DNA of 64,000 bases, from NCBI GenBank assembly GCA_001604065.1, contig LVAO01000004.1, positions 42,011 through 106,010 on the forward strand. The letters run 5' to 3'. Source of the stretch: Clostridiales bacterium Firm_09. GTDB lineage: Bacteria > Bacillota > Clostridia > Christensenellales > DTU072. Shown here in pieces: positions 18,853 through 27,521 of this stretch. The position numbers and the translations under genes are program-made. The notes under the pieces were generated by a model. That model saw nothing but the letters and a program-made list of their open reading frames with translations, did no database searches and was not told the origin of the DNA. The number at the start of each line of letters is the position of its first letter. Within the stretch, counting starts at the first letter, position 1.

Positions 18853-20051
18853 GATTTGGTCTTCTTTGCTTTTAATTCAAGTTTCATGTCTCCGGGTCGG
18901 ATCCATCCGATTTTGCGCAACAGTTCGGATAAGGCAAGTGAAATGATTGCAGGAATGACAAACATAAGCAGGAAAATGGCGAGCGCAAGCATCCACCAGC
19001 TTAAATCCGTTGTCGCTTCTATTGCGCCGAACACACCTACCAGACCGGAGGTTCCCATACCGCCTCCGCTGGCATTGCATTTCAGCTTGAAAACTACCGT
19101 CGCGAGAGGACCCACCACCGCAGAGGCGACCGTCGGAGGAATCAATATCGCAGGGTTTCTCATGATATTTGGGATTTGCAGCATGCTGGTACCCAAACCT
19201 TGCGCAATAAGACCCGCAACGCCGTTTTCCCTGTAACTGGATACGGCAAAACCGACCATCTGCGCCGCGCAGCCGACTACGGATGCGCCGCCCGCCAGAA
19301 GAAGCATCGGATTATCCTGGTTGGCAAGGGCAATCGATACCCAGATGGCCGCACTGGACGTCGGCATTGTCAGTATCAGGCCCATCACGACGGCAATGAC
19401 GATGCCCATCACAAAAGGGTTCCACTGCATGGAAGAGGCAATGCCATCCGAAAGCAGAACAATCGCTTTATTTACATACGGTGTAACAAAATAAATCAGC
19501 AGACCGGACAGCAGCATTGCGGTCAGCGGAATCACAACAATATCCAATCCCGTTCTGCCGGAAATGAGCGTGCAGATTTCGCATACGACAAGCGCTGCGA
19601 CATAAGCGCTTACGGGATTGCCGATGGCTGCAAGATTAATCTCGGCAAACATGTTGCCTTTTGCGCCGATGAAGCCTGCCGCCATGCAGCTGAAGATGGT
19701 CAGTTTGTCCGCTTTGAGCATATAAGCGATGCCTGCACCGATGCCTGCACCCATCAGGACCTGGGCAACCTTGCCCACCATAATGATAAATTTTCCGATC
19801 GGAGCAGCTTCACCGACCAGCTTACCAATCTGCACAAGGATGGTGCCCGCAATCAGCGTAGCAAACAATCCCAGCGCCATGCCCGTAAAGGCGTCGATAA
19901 ACCAACGCTTGGCCAGCCTTGCAACGATATTGGATTTTTTTGGCGAGTTCTGCGGCTCTGCCGGCATCAAGCCCTTCTCTTCGGAATTCTGCATGTTCTT
20001 TTTTACGTACTGTTTGTACAAAGCCTTTTCTCTTACTGACTGTCCGTTCAC
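18849..20051 (-). CDS. Orphan PTS transporter subunit IIC (EIIC_2 family)
   Basis: 400 residues; GTG start at 20051 with AAGGAG seven bases upstream. A basic, hydrophilic N-terminus of about 45 residues precedes some nine to ten membrane segments. The sequence matches the PTS_EIIC_2 family, with motifs such as MPTSSAAIWVSIAL, GGASVVGCAAQMVGFAV and GMGTSGLVGVFGA. These proteins are annotated as sugar permeases, but no EIIA, EIIB, HPr or regulator gene is nearby, so substrate and even phosphotransferase coupling are unknown. Its stop codon overlaps the start of polA by four bases, an unusual partner. Confidence 0.85.
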   Translation of the reverse strand: MNGQSVREKALYKQYVKKNMQNSEEKGLMPAEPQNSPKKSNIVARLAKRWFIDAFTGMALGLFATLIAGTILVQIGKLVGEAAPIGKFIIMVGKVAQVLMGAGIGAGIAYMLKADKLTIFSCMAAGFIGAKGNMFAEINLAAIGNPVSAYVAALVVCEICTLISGRTGLDIVVIPLTAMLLSGLLIYFVTPYVNKAIVLLSDGIASSMQWNPFVMGIVIAVVMGLILTMPTSSAAIWVSIALANQDNPMLLLAGGASVVGCAAQMVGFAVSSYRENGVAGLIAQGLGTSMLQIPNIMRNPAILIPPTVASAVVGPLATVVFKLKCNASGGGMGTSGLVGVFGAIEATTDLSWWMLALAIFLLMFVIPAIISLALSELLRKIGWIRPGDMKLELKAKKTKS

Positions 20052-20069
20052 GCTGAGTCTCCTTTTATG

Positions 20070-21212
20070 TTATGTATGGATATTATTGATTGCCTGAAAC
20101 AGATTTTTCTGTGTCAGATTCTTTTTGTCCTTGATTGCTTCTCCGTCCGTATTGGCCGCCTGAAGGCACAGCGCTTTGAAGAAATCCGAAAACTTGTACA
20201 GGCGGAACCGCTCTACGCCGTAAATTTCGGCATAAGGCTCAAGCCATTTTAAGAATACATCGGCAAGATTCGTATCCGCATTTCCGACTGCTTTCGCAAG
20301 CGCAAGAAGAATTTCGCGCTTGGTTCCGTTGATGCCGAGGATTGCCGACAGCGCCGAAAATACCGTATAATCCTGTTTCTCAAGCGCCGCAAGCACTTCA
20401 CGGTCATCCGCCGGATACAGATAGTACCGCATCCCGTCAAGCCTCTCCAACCGGCGCAGGCAGTCATAATAGCCCAGGCGCATATTGTATTGAATATGGT
20501 CCGTGGAGAAATCCAGCGTCTTGCCGAGCGGTTCCGAAGGGTTGATATACGTGATTTTCACACTCTGGTCGATCACCTTGCGGTGCGGCATAGAACTCAT
20601 GGTGCGCAGCGCTATTATATTGTCAAAACCCTTGCGGATCAAAGGGTTGATGGGCAGATTGTCATAGATTCCGCCGTCCATATATTTTTTACCGTTGATA
20701 GGTTCTCTACGGAAAGCGGGAAAATAGGCGCTTGCTATCACATAATCTTTGACGGTTCCAGGCGGCATATCTTCTTTGAAGATTTCGATCGGCGTCCAGC
20801 CATCGCTGATGTCGACGGTCACAATACCGAACTCACACGGCGAAGCGCGCAGCTTGTCCTCATTGATGTATTGGTTCAACAGACTGACAAACTTATCCGT
20901 GGACAGGCCTTTTTCGGATACGACACGTTTCAATTCGCTCCAGATATATTTCAGCGCGCTGACATCGGTCTTTTTTTCGCGGAACCTTGCCAGATAATAT
21001 TCGTCCAATCCGAGCGCAGCCGAAGGCGACATGTTGTTCCATAACTGATACAGGAGAGGAAAGTCCCCCTGCGCGACCATCACGCCGTTAACCGCCCCGA
21101 TCGAAGTGCCCATGACGCCTTCAAAGCAGTATCCTTTTTCGAACAGCGCCTTGAGCGCGCCCACATGAAATGCGCCCTTTGCGCCTCCGCCTTCTAAAAC
21201 AAGTCCTTGCAT
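20070..21212 (-). CDS. Patatin-like phospholipase
   Basis: 380-residue cytosolic patatin-domain lipid acyl hydrolase. The oxyanion glycine loop LEGGGAKGAFHVGAL is at residues 6-20, the nucleophile S37 is in GTSIG, and the catalytic D179 is in DGGIYDNLP; the dyad is complete. The C-terminal 150 residues are a helical extension without a recognised domain. The gene starts one base after the stop of the beta-galactosidase gene and has no clear ribosome binding site of its own, which suggests re-initiation. There is no signal peptide. Substrate is not predictable. Confidence 0.9.
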   Translation of the reverse strand: MQGLVLEGGGAKGAFHVGALKALFEKGYCFEGVMGTSIGAVNGVMVAQGDFPLLYQLWNNMSPSAALGLDEYYLARFREKKTDVSALKYIWSELKRVVSEKGLSTDKFVSLLNQYINEDKLRASPCEFGIVTVDISDGWTPIEIFKEDMPPGTVKDYVIASAYFPAFRREPINGKKYMDGGIYDNLPINPLIRKGFDNIIALRTMSSMPHRKVIDQSVKITYINPSEPLGKTLDFSTDHIQYNMRLGYYDCLRRLERLDGMRYYLYPADDREVLAALEKQDYTVFSALSAILGINGTKREILLALAKAVGNADTNLADVFLKWLEPYAEIYGVERFRLYKFSDFFKALCLQAANTDGEAIKDKKNLTQKNLFQAINNIHT

Positions 21213-21213
21213 G

Positions 21214-24200
21214 CTATTTTATGACCATCCGGAATTTGAGCGTATGCGCGCGGCGGGGCAGTATTTTGTATTGTTGCTTTGTCATCGCGATTGCCGGGAT
21301 ATCGCCTCCTACGCCGCGCTGTTTTCCGTCGATGTTGACGGTAAGATAATCCAGATTTTTGAGTTCATGCAGATGCCTGGCGTTATCCAGCATTTCCAGC
21401 GAATACGGATGAACACTTGCCTCAAAGGGCTTCTCCAATGCAAGAATTTCTATCGATCCGCCCACGTTGAGCATCCTCATTTCGGTATGGTTGCCGTTCT
21501 CCTGCGGATACAGATAATCATGGAGAAAGTCCTCCGCGACACCCTCATATTTTTTAAGAACGGCTGCGGTCGCCCTGTCGCAGTAATTTTCAAAAGGACC
21601 TTTGCCATAGAAGCTCATGCCGTCGATGCCTTCGCGCAGCGCAAAGGTAAAACCATAGCGGACCAATTCTTTCTTGGGTGTGACGGTCATTTCGACATCG
21701 AACTGTCCGTCCCCGTAGAATTTGTAAAGCGTTCTCAGCTCGCTGACATGCGGCATCTTCCAGGCTATCGCCACATTGACCGTATCGCGATCCTTGAAAG
21801 CGTTAAAATGCACGGGCTTAAGAGAAAGCATTGCTTTTTTATACCGGTCTACACCCATATACCATTTTGCGAGGCGAAGCTTTACCTGCGGCATTCTGTC
21901 ATTATCGATTGTCGCGCGGTGGAAACAGAGACGGAGCGGTTCTTTGAGTTTCTCTTCTCCTTTTTTGTCCAGACTGATAATCTCTCCCGTCTTTTTTTCG
22001 ACAATCGCACGGCACGGTCCGAAACTGACCACGATTTCCAAATCAGAATTATAAAAACTGCTTTCGCCTTTGGGTTCCGGCAAAGAAAAATCCGACCGTA
22101 CAAGCATGCACTGCTCATAAGCCACGACATGGCCCGCCTTCGCATACAGCGTATCCGTCCTGAGCGTCAGAGAGACAAGGAGCGACAGCTCGCCTGCGCG
22201 TTTTGCGAAATCAAAAGGAATGTCCAGAAAACCCATTTTTCCGGGTGCGACAGCAGGCATCGCAAGCTTTTTGTGCTCGATTGTGATGCCGTCCGAAATC
22301 AATTCCAGACAGCAGTCAAAAGCGGAGAGATCGGTGAACATATAACGGTTGAAAAAAGCTATTTTGCCGTCAATCAAGGCAATATCGGCCTGCTGATATT
22401 GCTTGCGCACTTCGTAAAGCGAAGGATTGGGGCTTCTGTCGCCCCGGAAAATCCCGTTGAAGGCAAAGTTGCCTGCGTTAGGCTTGTCGCCAAAATCGCC
22501 GCCGTATCGCCATTCGGTCACATTATCCTTATTGACAACCTTAATCGTTTGGTCTGCAAAATCCCAGATAAAACCGCCCGCAAGCCTGTCGTATTTTTTG
22601 AAGCTGTCCCAATAATCCGAAAAATTACCCAGACTGTTGCCCATTGCATGGGCATATTCGCATTGGATAAAAGGCTTGTCTTTGTAATCTTCGGGCATCA
22701 GCCTTGTACCCCAGGGTTTCCAGAGCGCGCGGCAATGCGTGATGGGTTTGTTTTCGCCGATATCTGCCATCTTTTCCTGCAACGTATACATTTCCGAAAG
22801 CACGTCCGACACTTTGGGATACGGCTCATAGTGAATAAACCGCGTCCTGTCAATCTTCAGGACGGCTTCGCGCATTGCGAAATAGGCTTTGCCTTCTCCC
22901 GCTTCGTTTCCCAACGACCAACTGACGATGCAAGGATGATTCTTGAAGGTGTTGACCATATTGCGGATGCGGTAAACACACTGATCCGTCCAGCATCGGC
23001 TGTTTCTTGGGATCATAAAAGCAAGACCATGCGTTTCAAGATTGTTTTCGCTCATCACAAGAATGCCGTACTTGTCACACAAATCGTAAAAGGATTTTTT
23101 GCCCGGATAATGCGATGTGCGTATCGCGGTCACATTGTTGATCCGGCAGAGTCTGATATCCTTCTCAATCAGTTCATCCGGTACGGCATGACCGTATTCC
23201 GGATGAAAATCATGACGGTTGACGCCGCAGAATTTAAGAGGCTTGCCATTCAGAAGGATATAAGGACCTTTATCCCCTGTCATGGGCGCAATTTCTATCT
23301 TGCGAAAACCGAAATTGGTAACCCGTTTATCGATGAATTCGTTGCCATCCGAAATTTCTGCATAAATTTTATAAAGATTGGGCGCCTCGTGCGACCATAG
23401 CGACGGTGAAGAAACCGCAAAGGATAAGTCCAGCTCCGGAGATTCTCCGTTCTGCACCGTTCCGGCGTTGTAGACAAGGGAGGCGGTTTCGCTGCCGTCC
23501 GGAGCAATCAGCGTCAGCCGCAGCCTGCCGTTTCGGACCGATTTTCCGCGGGCAGCAAGCCTGATTCTGGCATGAACCGTTGCTTCCGTATAATCATCGG
23601 ACAGCTCGCTGTAAAAATACATGTCCGCTATCTCAAATCTGGGTTTATATATCAGCGTCACATCCCTGAAAATACCCGAAAGCCGCCACATATCCTGATC
23701 CTCAAGATAGCTGCCGGTGCAGTAACGGTAGACGATAACGGCAAGCTTGTTTTCACCTTCCTTCACATACTTTGTGATATCGTATTCCTGCTCGTCAAAG
23801 CTGTCCTCGCTGTATCCCACAAATTGGCCGTTGACATATACCTCCGCCGCACTGTTCACGCCGGCAAAATTGATATGGATATTGTCGTGAAGCGAAGGGA
23901 CATTAAAATACCGTACATAACAACCGACGGAATTTTTGTTCTTTTTCACGTGCGGCACCGCAGGCAGAAATACGCTGGAGAGCGCATAAGGGTAGGCAAT
24001 GTTGGAATAAATGGGAATATCGTAACCTTTGATTTGCCATTCGGAAGGGACATCCAGATTGACAAAGCCCTGCAATTCTGCTCCGGGCTGCTCAAATCCC
24101 GCAGGAATCTGCTTGACGCTGTCACAAAAACGGAACTTCCAACTGCCATTCAGATTGTGTATTTTATATTTGCCGTTCTGCTCCATGGGAAATCCGGAAG

Positions 24201-24258
24201 CATATCTCTCTACCGTATTGACATTGTATATTTTGGGCTTGCGCCAGAAATTTTTCAT
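21214..24258 (-). CDS. lacZ: Beta-galactosidase, glycoside hydrolase family 2
   Basis: About 1014 residues; ATG at 24258 with GGAG seven bases upstream (a longer frame to 24288 has no site). Domain order is that of LacZ: N-terminal sugar-binding jelly roll, Ig-like domain, TIM barrel, second Ig-like domain, C-terminal Bgal_small_N. The acid/base glutamate is in SWSLGNEAGEG, the nucleophile in FIQCEYAHAMGN. A signal peptide is absent, so it acts on imported beta-galactosides. No lactose permease or lac regulator adjoins; the only partner is the patatin gene directly downstream. Confidence 0.93.
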   Translation of the reverse strand: MKNFWRKPKIYNVNTVERYASGFPMEQNGKYKIHNLNGSWKFRFCDSVKQIPAGFEQPGAELQGFVNLDVPSEWQIKGYDIPIYSNIAYPYALSSVFLPAVPHVKKNKNSVGCYVRYFNVPSLHDNIHINFAGVNSAAEVYVNGQFVGYSEDSFDEQEYDITKYVKEGENKLAVIVYRYCTGSYLEDQDMWRLSGIFRDVTLIYKPRFEIADMYFYSELSDDYTEATVHARIRLAARGKSVRNGRLRLTLIAPDGSETASLVYNAGTVQNGESPELDLSFAVSSPSLWSHEAPNLYKIYAEISDGNEFIDKRVTNFGFRKIEIAPMTGDKGPYILLNGKPLKFCGVNRHDFHPEYGHAVPDELIEKDIRLCRINNVTAIRTSHYPGKKSFYDLCDKYGILVMSENNLETHGLAFMIPRNSRCWTDQCVYRIRNMVNTFKNHPCIVSWSLGNEAGEGKAYFAMREAVLKIDRTRFIHYEPYPKVSDVLSEMYTLQEKMADIGENKPITHCRALWKPWGTRLMPEDYKDKPFIQCEYAHAMGNSLGNFSDYWDSFKKYDRLAGGFIWDFADQTIKVVNKDNVTEWRYGGDFGDKPNAGNFAFNGIFRGDRSPNPSLYEVRKQYQQADIALIDGKIAFFNRYMFTDLSAFDCCLELISDGITIEHKKLAMPAVAPGKMGFLDIPFDFAKRAGELSLLVSLTLRTDTLYAKAGHVVAYEQCMLVRSDFSLPEPKGESSFYNSDLEIVVSFGPCRAIVEKKTGEIISLDKKGEEKLKEPLRLCFHRATIDNDRMPQVKLRLAKWYMGVDRYKKAMLSLKPVHFNAFKDRDTVNVAIAWKMPHVSELRTLYKFYGDGQFDVEMTVTPKKELVRYGFTFALREGIDGMSFYGKGPFENYCDRATAAVLKKYEGVAEDFLHDYLYPQENGNHTEMRMLNVGGSIEILALEKPFEASVHPYSLEMLDNARHLHELKNLDYLTVNIDGKQRGVGGDIPAIAMTKQQYKILPRRAHTLKFRMVIK

Positions 24259-24310
24259 CAGACAACTCCGTAAACTATATTTGTACACGCGCGCGGCATA
24301 TACATAGATA

Positions 24311-24339
24311 AGTTTAACACAGTACGGAATTTTTTACAA
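24311..24339 (-). promoter_or_regulatory. Likely promoter of the beta-galactosidase gene
   Basis: Minus-strand TTGTAA (24339-24334), 17-base spacer, TAAACT (24316-24311) preceded by TG (extended -10). Match to consensus is moderate. It would give a leader of about 45 bases before the start at 24258. Confidence 0.5.
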
Positions 24340-24465
24340 TCTGAAAATTGAAACGCCATAATATCAAATGTCATTCAGGTACCGCAAAGACGCGGCACGT
24401 TCTTCCAAAATGCCGGATCCTGCAAAAAGCAGCTCACTGCATTTTTCCGTCAGACTTCTCCTTTG

Positions 24466-24488
24466 TTGACATGTGTCTTGACATGTGT
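24466..24488. repeat. Tandem operator-like repeat, TTGACATGTGT x2
   Basis: The 11-base word TTGACATGTGT occurs at 24466-24476 and again at 24478-24488, one base apart. The junction creates the dyad TGTCTTGACA (24474-24483). The repeat lies just downstream of a strong minus-strand -10 box, i.e. over the transcription start, the usual place for a repressor site. Its position beside niaR suggests a NiaR operator (inference). Confidence 0.6.
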
Positions 24489-24494
24489 AAACTA

Positions 24495-24523
24495 ATTATA
24501 CAGATTAATTCTACTGTTGTCAA
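24495..24523 (-). promoter_or_regulatory. Strong promoter overlapping the niaR stop codon
   Basis: Minus-strand TTGACA (24523-24518), 17 bases, TATAAT (24500-24495): both boxes match consensus fully. The -35 box overlaps the niaR stop codon. Transcription would start near 24488 inside the tandem operator and run towards the beta-galactosidase gene. No good reading frame starts close behind; a GGAG lies downstream, then a small GCAG/CTGC hairpin followed by five Ts near 24426-24441. Confidence 0.7.
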
Positions 24524-25032
24524 CTGCCGGGAAGCAGAATATTCAGATCGGACAGCGCAGATTTTACGCGCATGCATGCTTCTTCGTCCGGGCATAAAAT
24601 GGTATGAAAATGCAGCCCGCCCGTTAATGAAGAAAGAGGACGCGCCTGCGAGCATTTTTGAAGAAAACGTATTACATCCGTTCTGGTGCCAAGTTCCAGC
24701 ATGCCGGTTATCTGGCCATAGACAGGATGTTCCACCACCACATCGATCACTTTGCAGCCGTTATCGACAATGGCAAACAATTCTTGCCGCATGCCTTCCG
24801 CATCGTGAATGCAGGCAATAGAACACCGCAATCCTTTTTCTTGCGATTGGAGCAGATACCCTCTCGGCGTCGCTATGATATTTGCGCCCGCTGTCCGCAA
24901 AAGAGCGATATCGCCCACTATCACCTGCCTGCTGACATTCAGCCGCTCTGCAAGAAAGAACGCGCTGACGGGACAATCTGACGCTGACAAAATGCCGATG
25001 ATTTCTTTTCTTCTTTGCTCCGCGTTCATCAT
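24520..25032 (-). CDS. niaR: NiaR-type transcriptional repressor (HTH + 3H domain)
   Basis: 170 residues; ATG at 25032 (or the adjacent ATG at 25029) behind a GGCGGTG site. An N-terminal winged helix (about residues 5-60: RRKEIIGILS, FFLAERLNVSRQVIVGDIALLR) is followed by a 3H domain recognisable by three conserved histidine segments, VVEHPVYGQITG, GGLHFHTI and the acidic PDEEAC region. NiaR represses NAD biosynthesis or niacin uptake genes in Firmicutes when niacin is bound. None of those genes is in the window. The gene follows the PI-PLC gene by 13 bases. A strong promoter and tandem operator lie at its 3' end. Confidence 0.88.
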   Translation of the reverse strand: MMNAEQRRKEIIGILSASDCPVSAFFLAERLNVSRQVIVGDIALLRTAGANIIATPRGYLLQSQEKGLRCSIACIHDAEGMRQELFAIVDNGCKVIDVVVEHPVYGQITGMLELGTRTDVIRFLQKCSQARPLSSLTGGLHFHTILCPDEEACMRVKSALSDLNILLPGS

Positions 25033-25045
25033 TTCACCGCCTGTG

Positions 25046-26179
25046 TTAATGATAGGAATCATATGGGGATTGGAGCACGGATGTTTTTCCCCCTGTCAAA
25101 ACTCCCGTATAATCCACCTCGGGCAATATGACGCCCGGCTCATAATCGGTTGAAATCAGTTGCGCTCCGGTATCGACGGCAAGCTTCTTGTTGTTCTCTG
25201 CATATCTGAGCGGAGCATCCATCCTGACGCGCACCATATAGCCCGCGGCAACCAGCGGACGGACAGCCCCGATATCAAGCTTATCTTCTTTGATGAGAAG
25301 ATAGTGCGGAGCAAAATCCGGCCTGGGCAGGACAAAATCATCATAGCTGAACATCGGTACAAAGGACAGGGAGCGCAAAGAAGGATCCAGACGTATATAA
25401 TTTGCCGTTGCTTCTTCATGCGGATGCAGAATGAACATCACCTTGCCCATCACTTCGGACAACAGAATCCAGTCCTTGTTCGCGGCAACCTTGGAAAGCG
25501 AATCATTGTCGCCCATCAGCAAAGCCGGGGTAATCAATTTGTCCTCGCCCATGATCCGGCGCACAGAATCGTCCAACAATCTCAGCCTGTCGGAGGACAT
25601 TGACGCGTCTTTCAGTTCCACCAGAACGCTGATCGGGAGATGCCCGGGATTATTGTCCGACCAGATTTTGATCTCTTCAAGCGCCAGCTCCCAGTCGGGG
25701 CAGGTGGAACCGGTATCCACAGGCTTGATATGATAGACCAGAAACCTGCCGTTTTCATAAGAAATATCCAGTTCGACACCGCGTATGCCGTTGTTGAATT
25801 GCGCGGTCATATTGTCATGTTCGTATTCGGAAGACCTGATATTGCGTATAAAAGAGAATGCCGAAAAAAAAGTGCGCGTCTCCCATGTGATATTCTTTTT
25901 GTAGCTGTTGTGTGTGATCAGACTCTGAACCTGATTGAATTTTATCTGATTTGACAGACTCAGATCAAACCCGGCAAAACTCTGCTCATCCACCGGTGTG
26001 CCAGGATGCGCGCGCAGCTCTGCGATTCTTTGTTCCTGCGCTTCAATATCGGCATGGATACGGGCAGAAGCTGTAGCCAAGGATACCAAACCTAACAGAA
26101 TAAAAGACATTAAAGCCATAGACAGCACTATGGCGATAAGTCCGGATATTCTGCAGATTGATCTTCTTTTTTGACCCAC
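25046..26179 (-). CDS. Membrane-anchored or secreted phosphoinositide phospholipase C-like enzyme
   Basis: 377 residues. The N-terminus has a membrane helix (about residues 14-38) and then a short coiled region, so the enzyme is outside the cell, anchored or released. The catalytic domain resembles the Ca2+-dependent PI-PLC (C1-type) family: first histidine in ITHNSYK, the GVELDISYENG segment, and second histidine in VYHIKPVD. The frame begins at a GTG (26179) without a clear ribosome binding site, so the exact start is uncertain. It lies between purA and niaR on the same strand. Natural substrates could be phosphatidylinositol or related glycerophospholipids (family knowledge). Confidence 0.8.
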   Translation of the reverse strand: MGQKRRSICRISGLIAIVLSMALMSFILLGLVSLATASARIHADIEAQEQRIAELRAHPGTPVDEQSFAGFDLSLSNQIKFNQVQSLITHNSYKKNITWETRTFFSAFSFIRNIRSSEYEHDNMTAQFNNGIRGVELDISYENGRFLVYHIKPVDTGSTCPDWELALEEIKIWSDNNPGHLPISVLVELKDASMSSDRLRLLDDSVRRIMGEDKLITPALLMGDNDSLSKVAANKDWILLSEVMGKVMFILHPHEEATANYIRLDPSLRSLSFVPMFSYDDFVLPRPDFAPHYLLIKEDKLDIGAVRPLVAAGYMVRVRMDAPLRYAENNKKLAVDTGAQLISTDYEPGVILPEVDYTGVLTGGKTSVLQSPYDSYH

Positions 26180-26232
26180 GATATTCGTCCATTAAAAGTT
26201 CTTCGATGAAAGGTTTGCGTTTTTTGATCCGA

Positions 26233-27507
26233 TTATTTTACAATGATTTCGTTTCTTGCGGGACCCACGCCGATATATCTGACCGGAACTCCCGCTGCGC
26301 TTTCAATCAGTTCTATATATTTTTTTGCATTTTCGGGAAGATTTTTATATTCGCGCACCTCTCTGGTGGATGTCTTCCAACCCTTCATGGTCACGTATAC
26401 AGGCTCGACTCTGTACAGATCCTTTGCGGAAGGCATATAATCTATGACCTTTCCGTCAAGCTTATAGGCAGTGCAAACCTTGATCTCGTCATAAGTGTCC
26501 AGTTTATCGATTTTGCATAATGCGATCGAAGTAAAACCATTGATGATGGCGGCATAGCGGACTACCGGCAAATCCAGCCATCCCAGTCTTCTCGCTCGCC
26601 CTGTGCGCGCGCCGAACTCATCGTCAATCTGGTCCCCTTTGCCGCGGAATCCGTCCGCCGTCGTCGGATCCATCTCGGTAGGAAAGGGCCCGTCTCCGAC
26701 AGCCGACGAAAACGCCTTCATGACACCAACGATTTCTGTTATTTTACGGACAGGAAAACCCGCGCTAACAGCCGCATATGCCGCAACGGGATTTGAAGAA
26801 GTCACATACGGATATATGCCCAGATCGATATCCTTCATAGCGCCGAGCTGCCCTTCAAACAACAGGTTTTTGCCCTCATCAATTGCTTGATTGACAAAGG
26901 AAACGGGCTCAACAATGCGGTGCGCAAGCTTTTCTGCCCAGAATTTTGCTTTATCAAGAATTTCTTCGACAGCAAATTCTCTGCCGCCCTTTGCCGCAAG
27001 CTCCGCATTGACGGTGGGCATAACCGCTCTGATGCGCTTCTCGCAATAAGACAGATCCAGAAGGTCCTCAAAACGCAAGGCATTGCGTCTTGCTTTGTCC
27101 GCGTAGGCGTATCCGATCCCTCTCTTAGTCGTGCCGATATTGGTTCTTCCGCTTTTTTCGGATAGGTTGTCCAGCTCGATATGATAAGGCATCAGGATAA
27201 CCGCGCGGCTTGAAATGAATAAGCCCGAAGTGCCGACGCCCTGGGACTCAATCTCCGCAAGCTCTCTGAGCAGTTCATCAGGATTGACAACCATGCCTGT
27301 GCCAACAAAGGCTTTGCCGCCTTTTTTGAAGATGCCGCAGGGCACAAGATGGAGCTTGAAAGAACCTTGTTCGTTTACCACAGTGTGTCCGGCGTTGTCA
27401 CCGCCTTGAAAACGAACCACCATGTCCATTTGTTCGGACAAAAAATCCACTATCTTGCCTTTGCCCTCGTCGCCATATTGTGCGCCTACTAAAACCGTTA
27501 CCGACAT
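26233..27507 (-). CDS. purA: Adenylosuccinate synthetase
   Basis: 424 residues; joins IMP and aspartate with GTP to give adenylosuccinate, the first committed step to AMP. Landmarks: GAQYGDEGKGKIVD near the N-terminus (catalytic Asp and phosphate loop), GGDNAGHTVV, GTTKRGIGYAYADK, and the C-terminal nucleotide-binding segments. It is full length. It is 14 bases downstream of dapL; the PI-PLC gene follows after 53 bases. No purine riboswitch precedes it. Confidence 0.96.
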   Translation of the reverse strand: MSVTVLVGAQYGDEGKGKIVDFLSEQMDMVVRFQGGDNAGHTVVNEQGSFKLHLVPCGIFKKGGKAFVGTGMVVNPDELLRELAEIESQGVGTSGLFISSRAVILMPYHIELDNLSEKSGRTNIGTTKRGIGYAYADKARRNALRFEDLLDLSYCEKRIRAVMPTVNAELAAKGGREFAVEEILDKAKFWAEKLAHRIVEPVSFVNQAIDEGKNLLFEGQLGAMKDIDLGIYPYVTSSNPVAAYAAVSAGFPVRKITEIVGVMKAFSSAVGDGPFPTEMDPTTADGFRGKGDQIDDEFGARTGRARRLGWLDLPVVRYAAIINGFTSIALCKIDKLDTYDEIKVCTAYKLDGKVIDYMPSAKDLYRVEPVYVTMKGWKTSTREVREYKNLPENAKKYIELIESAAGVPVRYIGVGPARNEIIVK

Positions 27508-27521
27508 TGACGTGTCTCCTT

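Noticed and set aside
21211..23400. Plus-strand open frame of 729 residues
   Set aside because: It is exactly antisense to the beta-galactosidase gene, has no ribosome binding site, and its composition is that of a mirrored frame. The minus-strand gene has complete GH2 motifs.
24434..24655. Minus-strand frame of 73 residues covering the tandem operator
   Set aside because: It overlaps the coding part of niaR in another frame and lacks a start signal; the region is better explained as promoter and operator.
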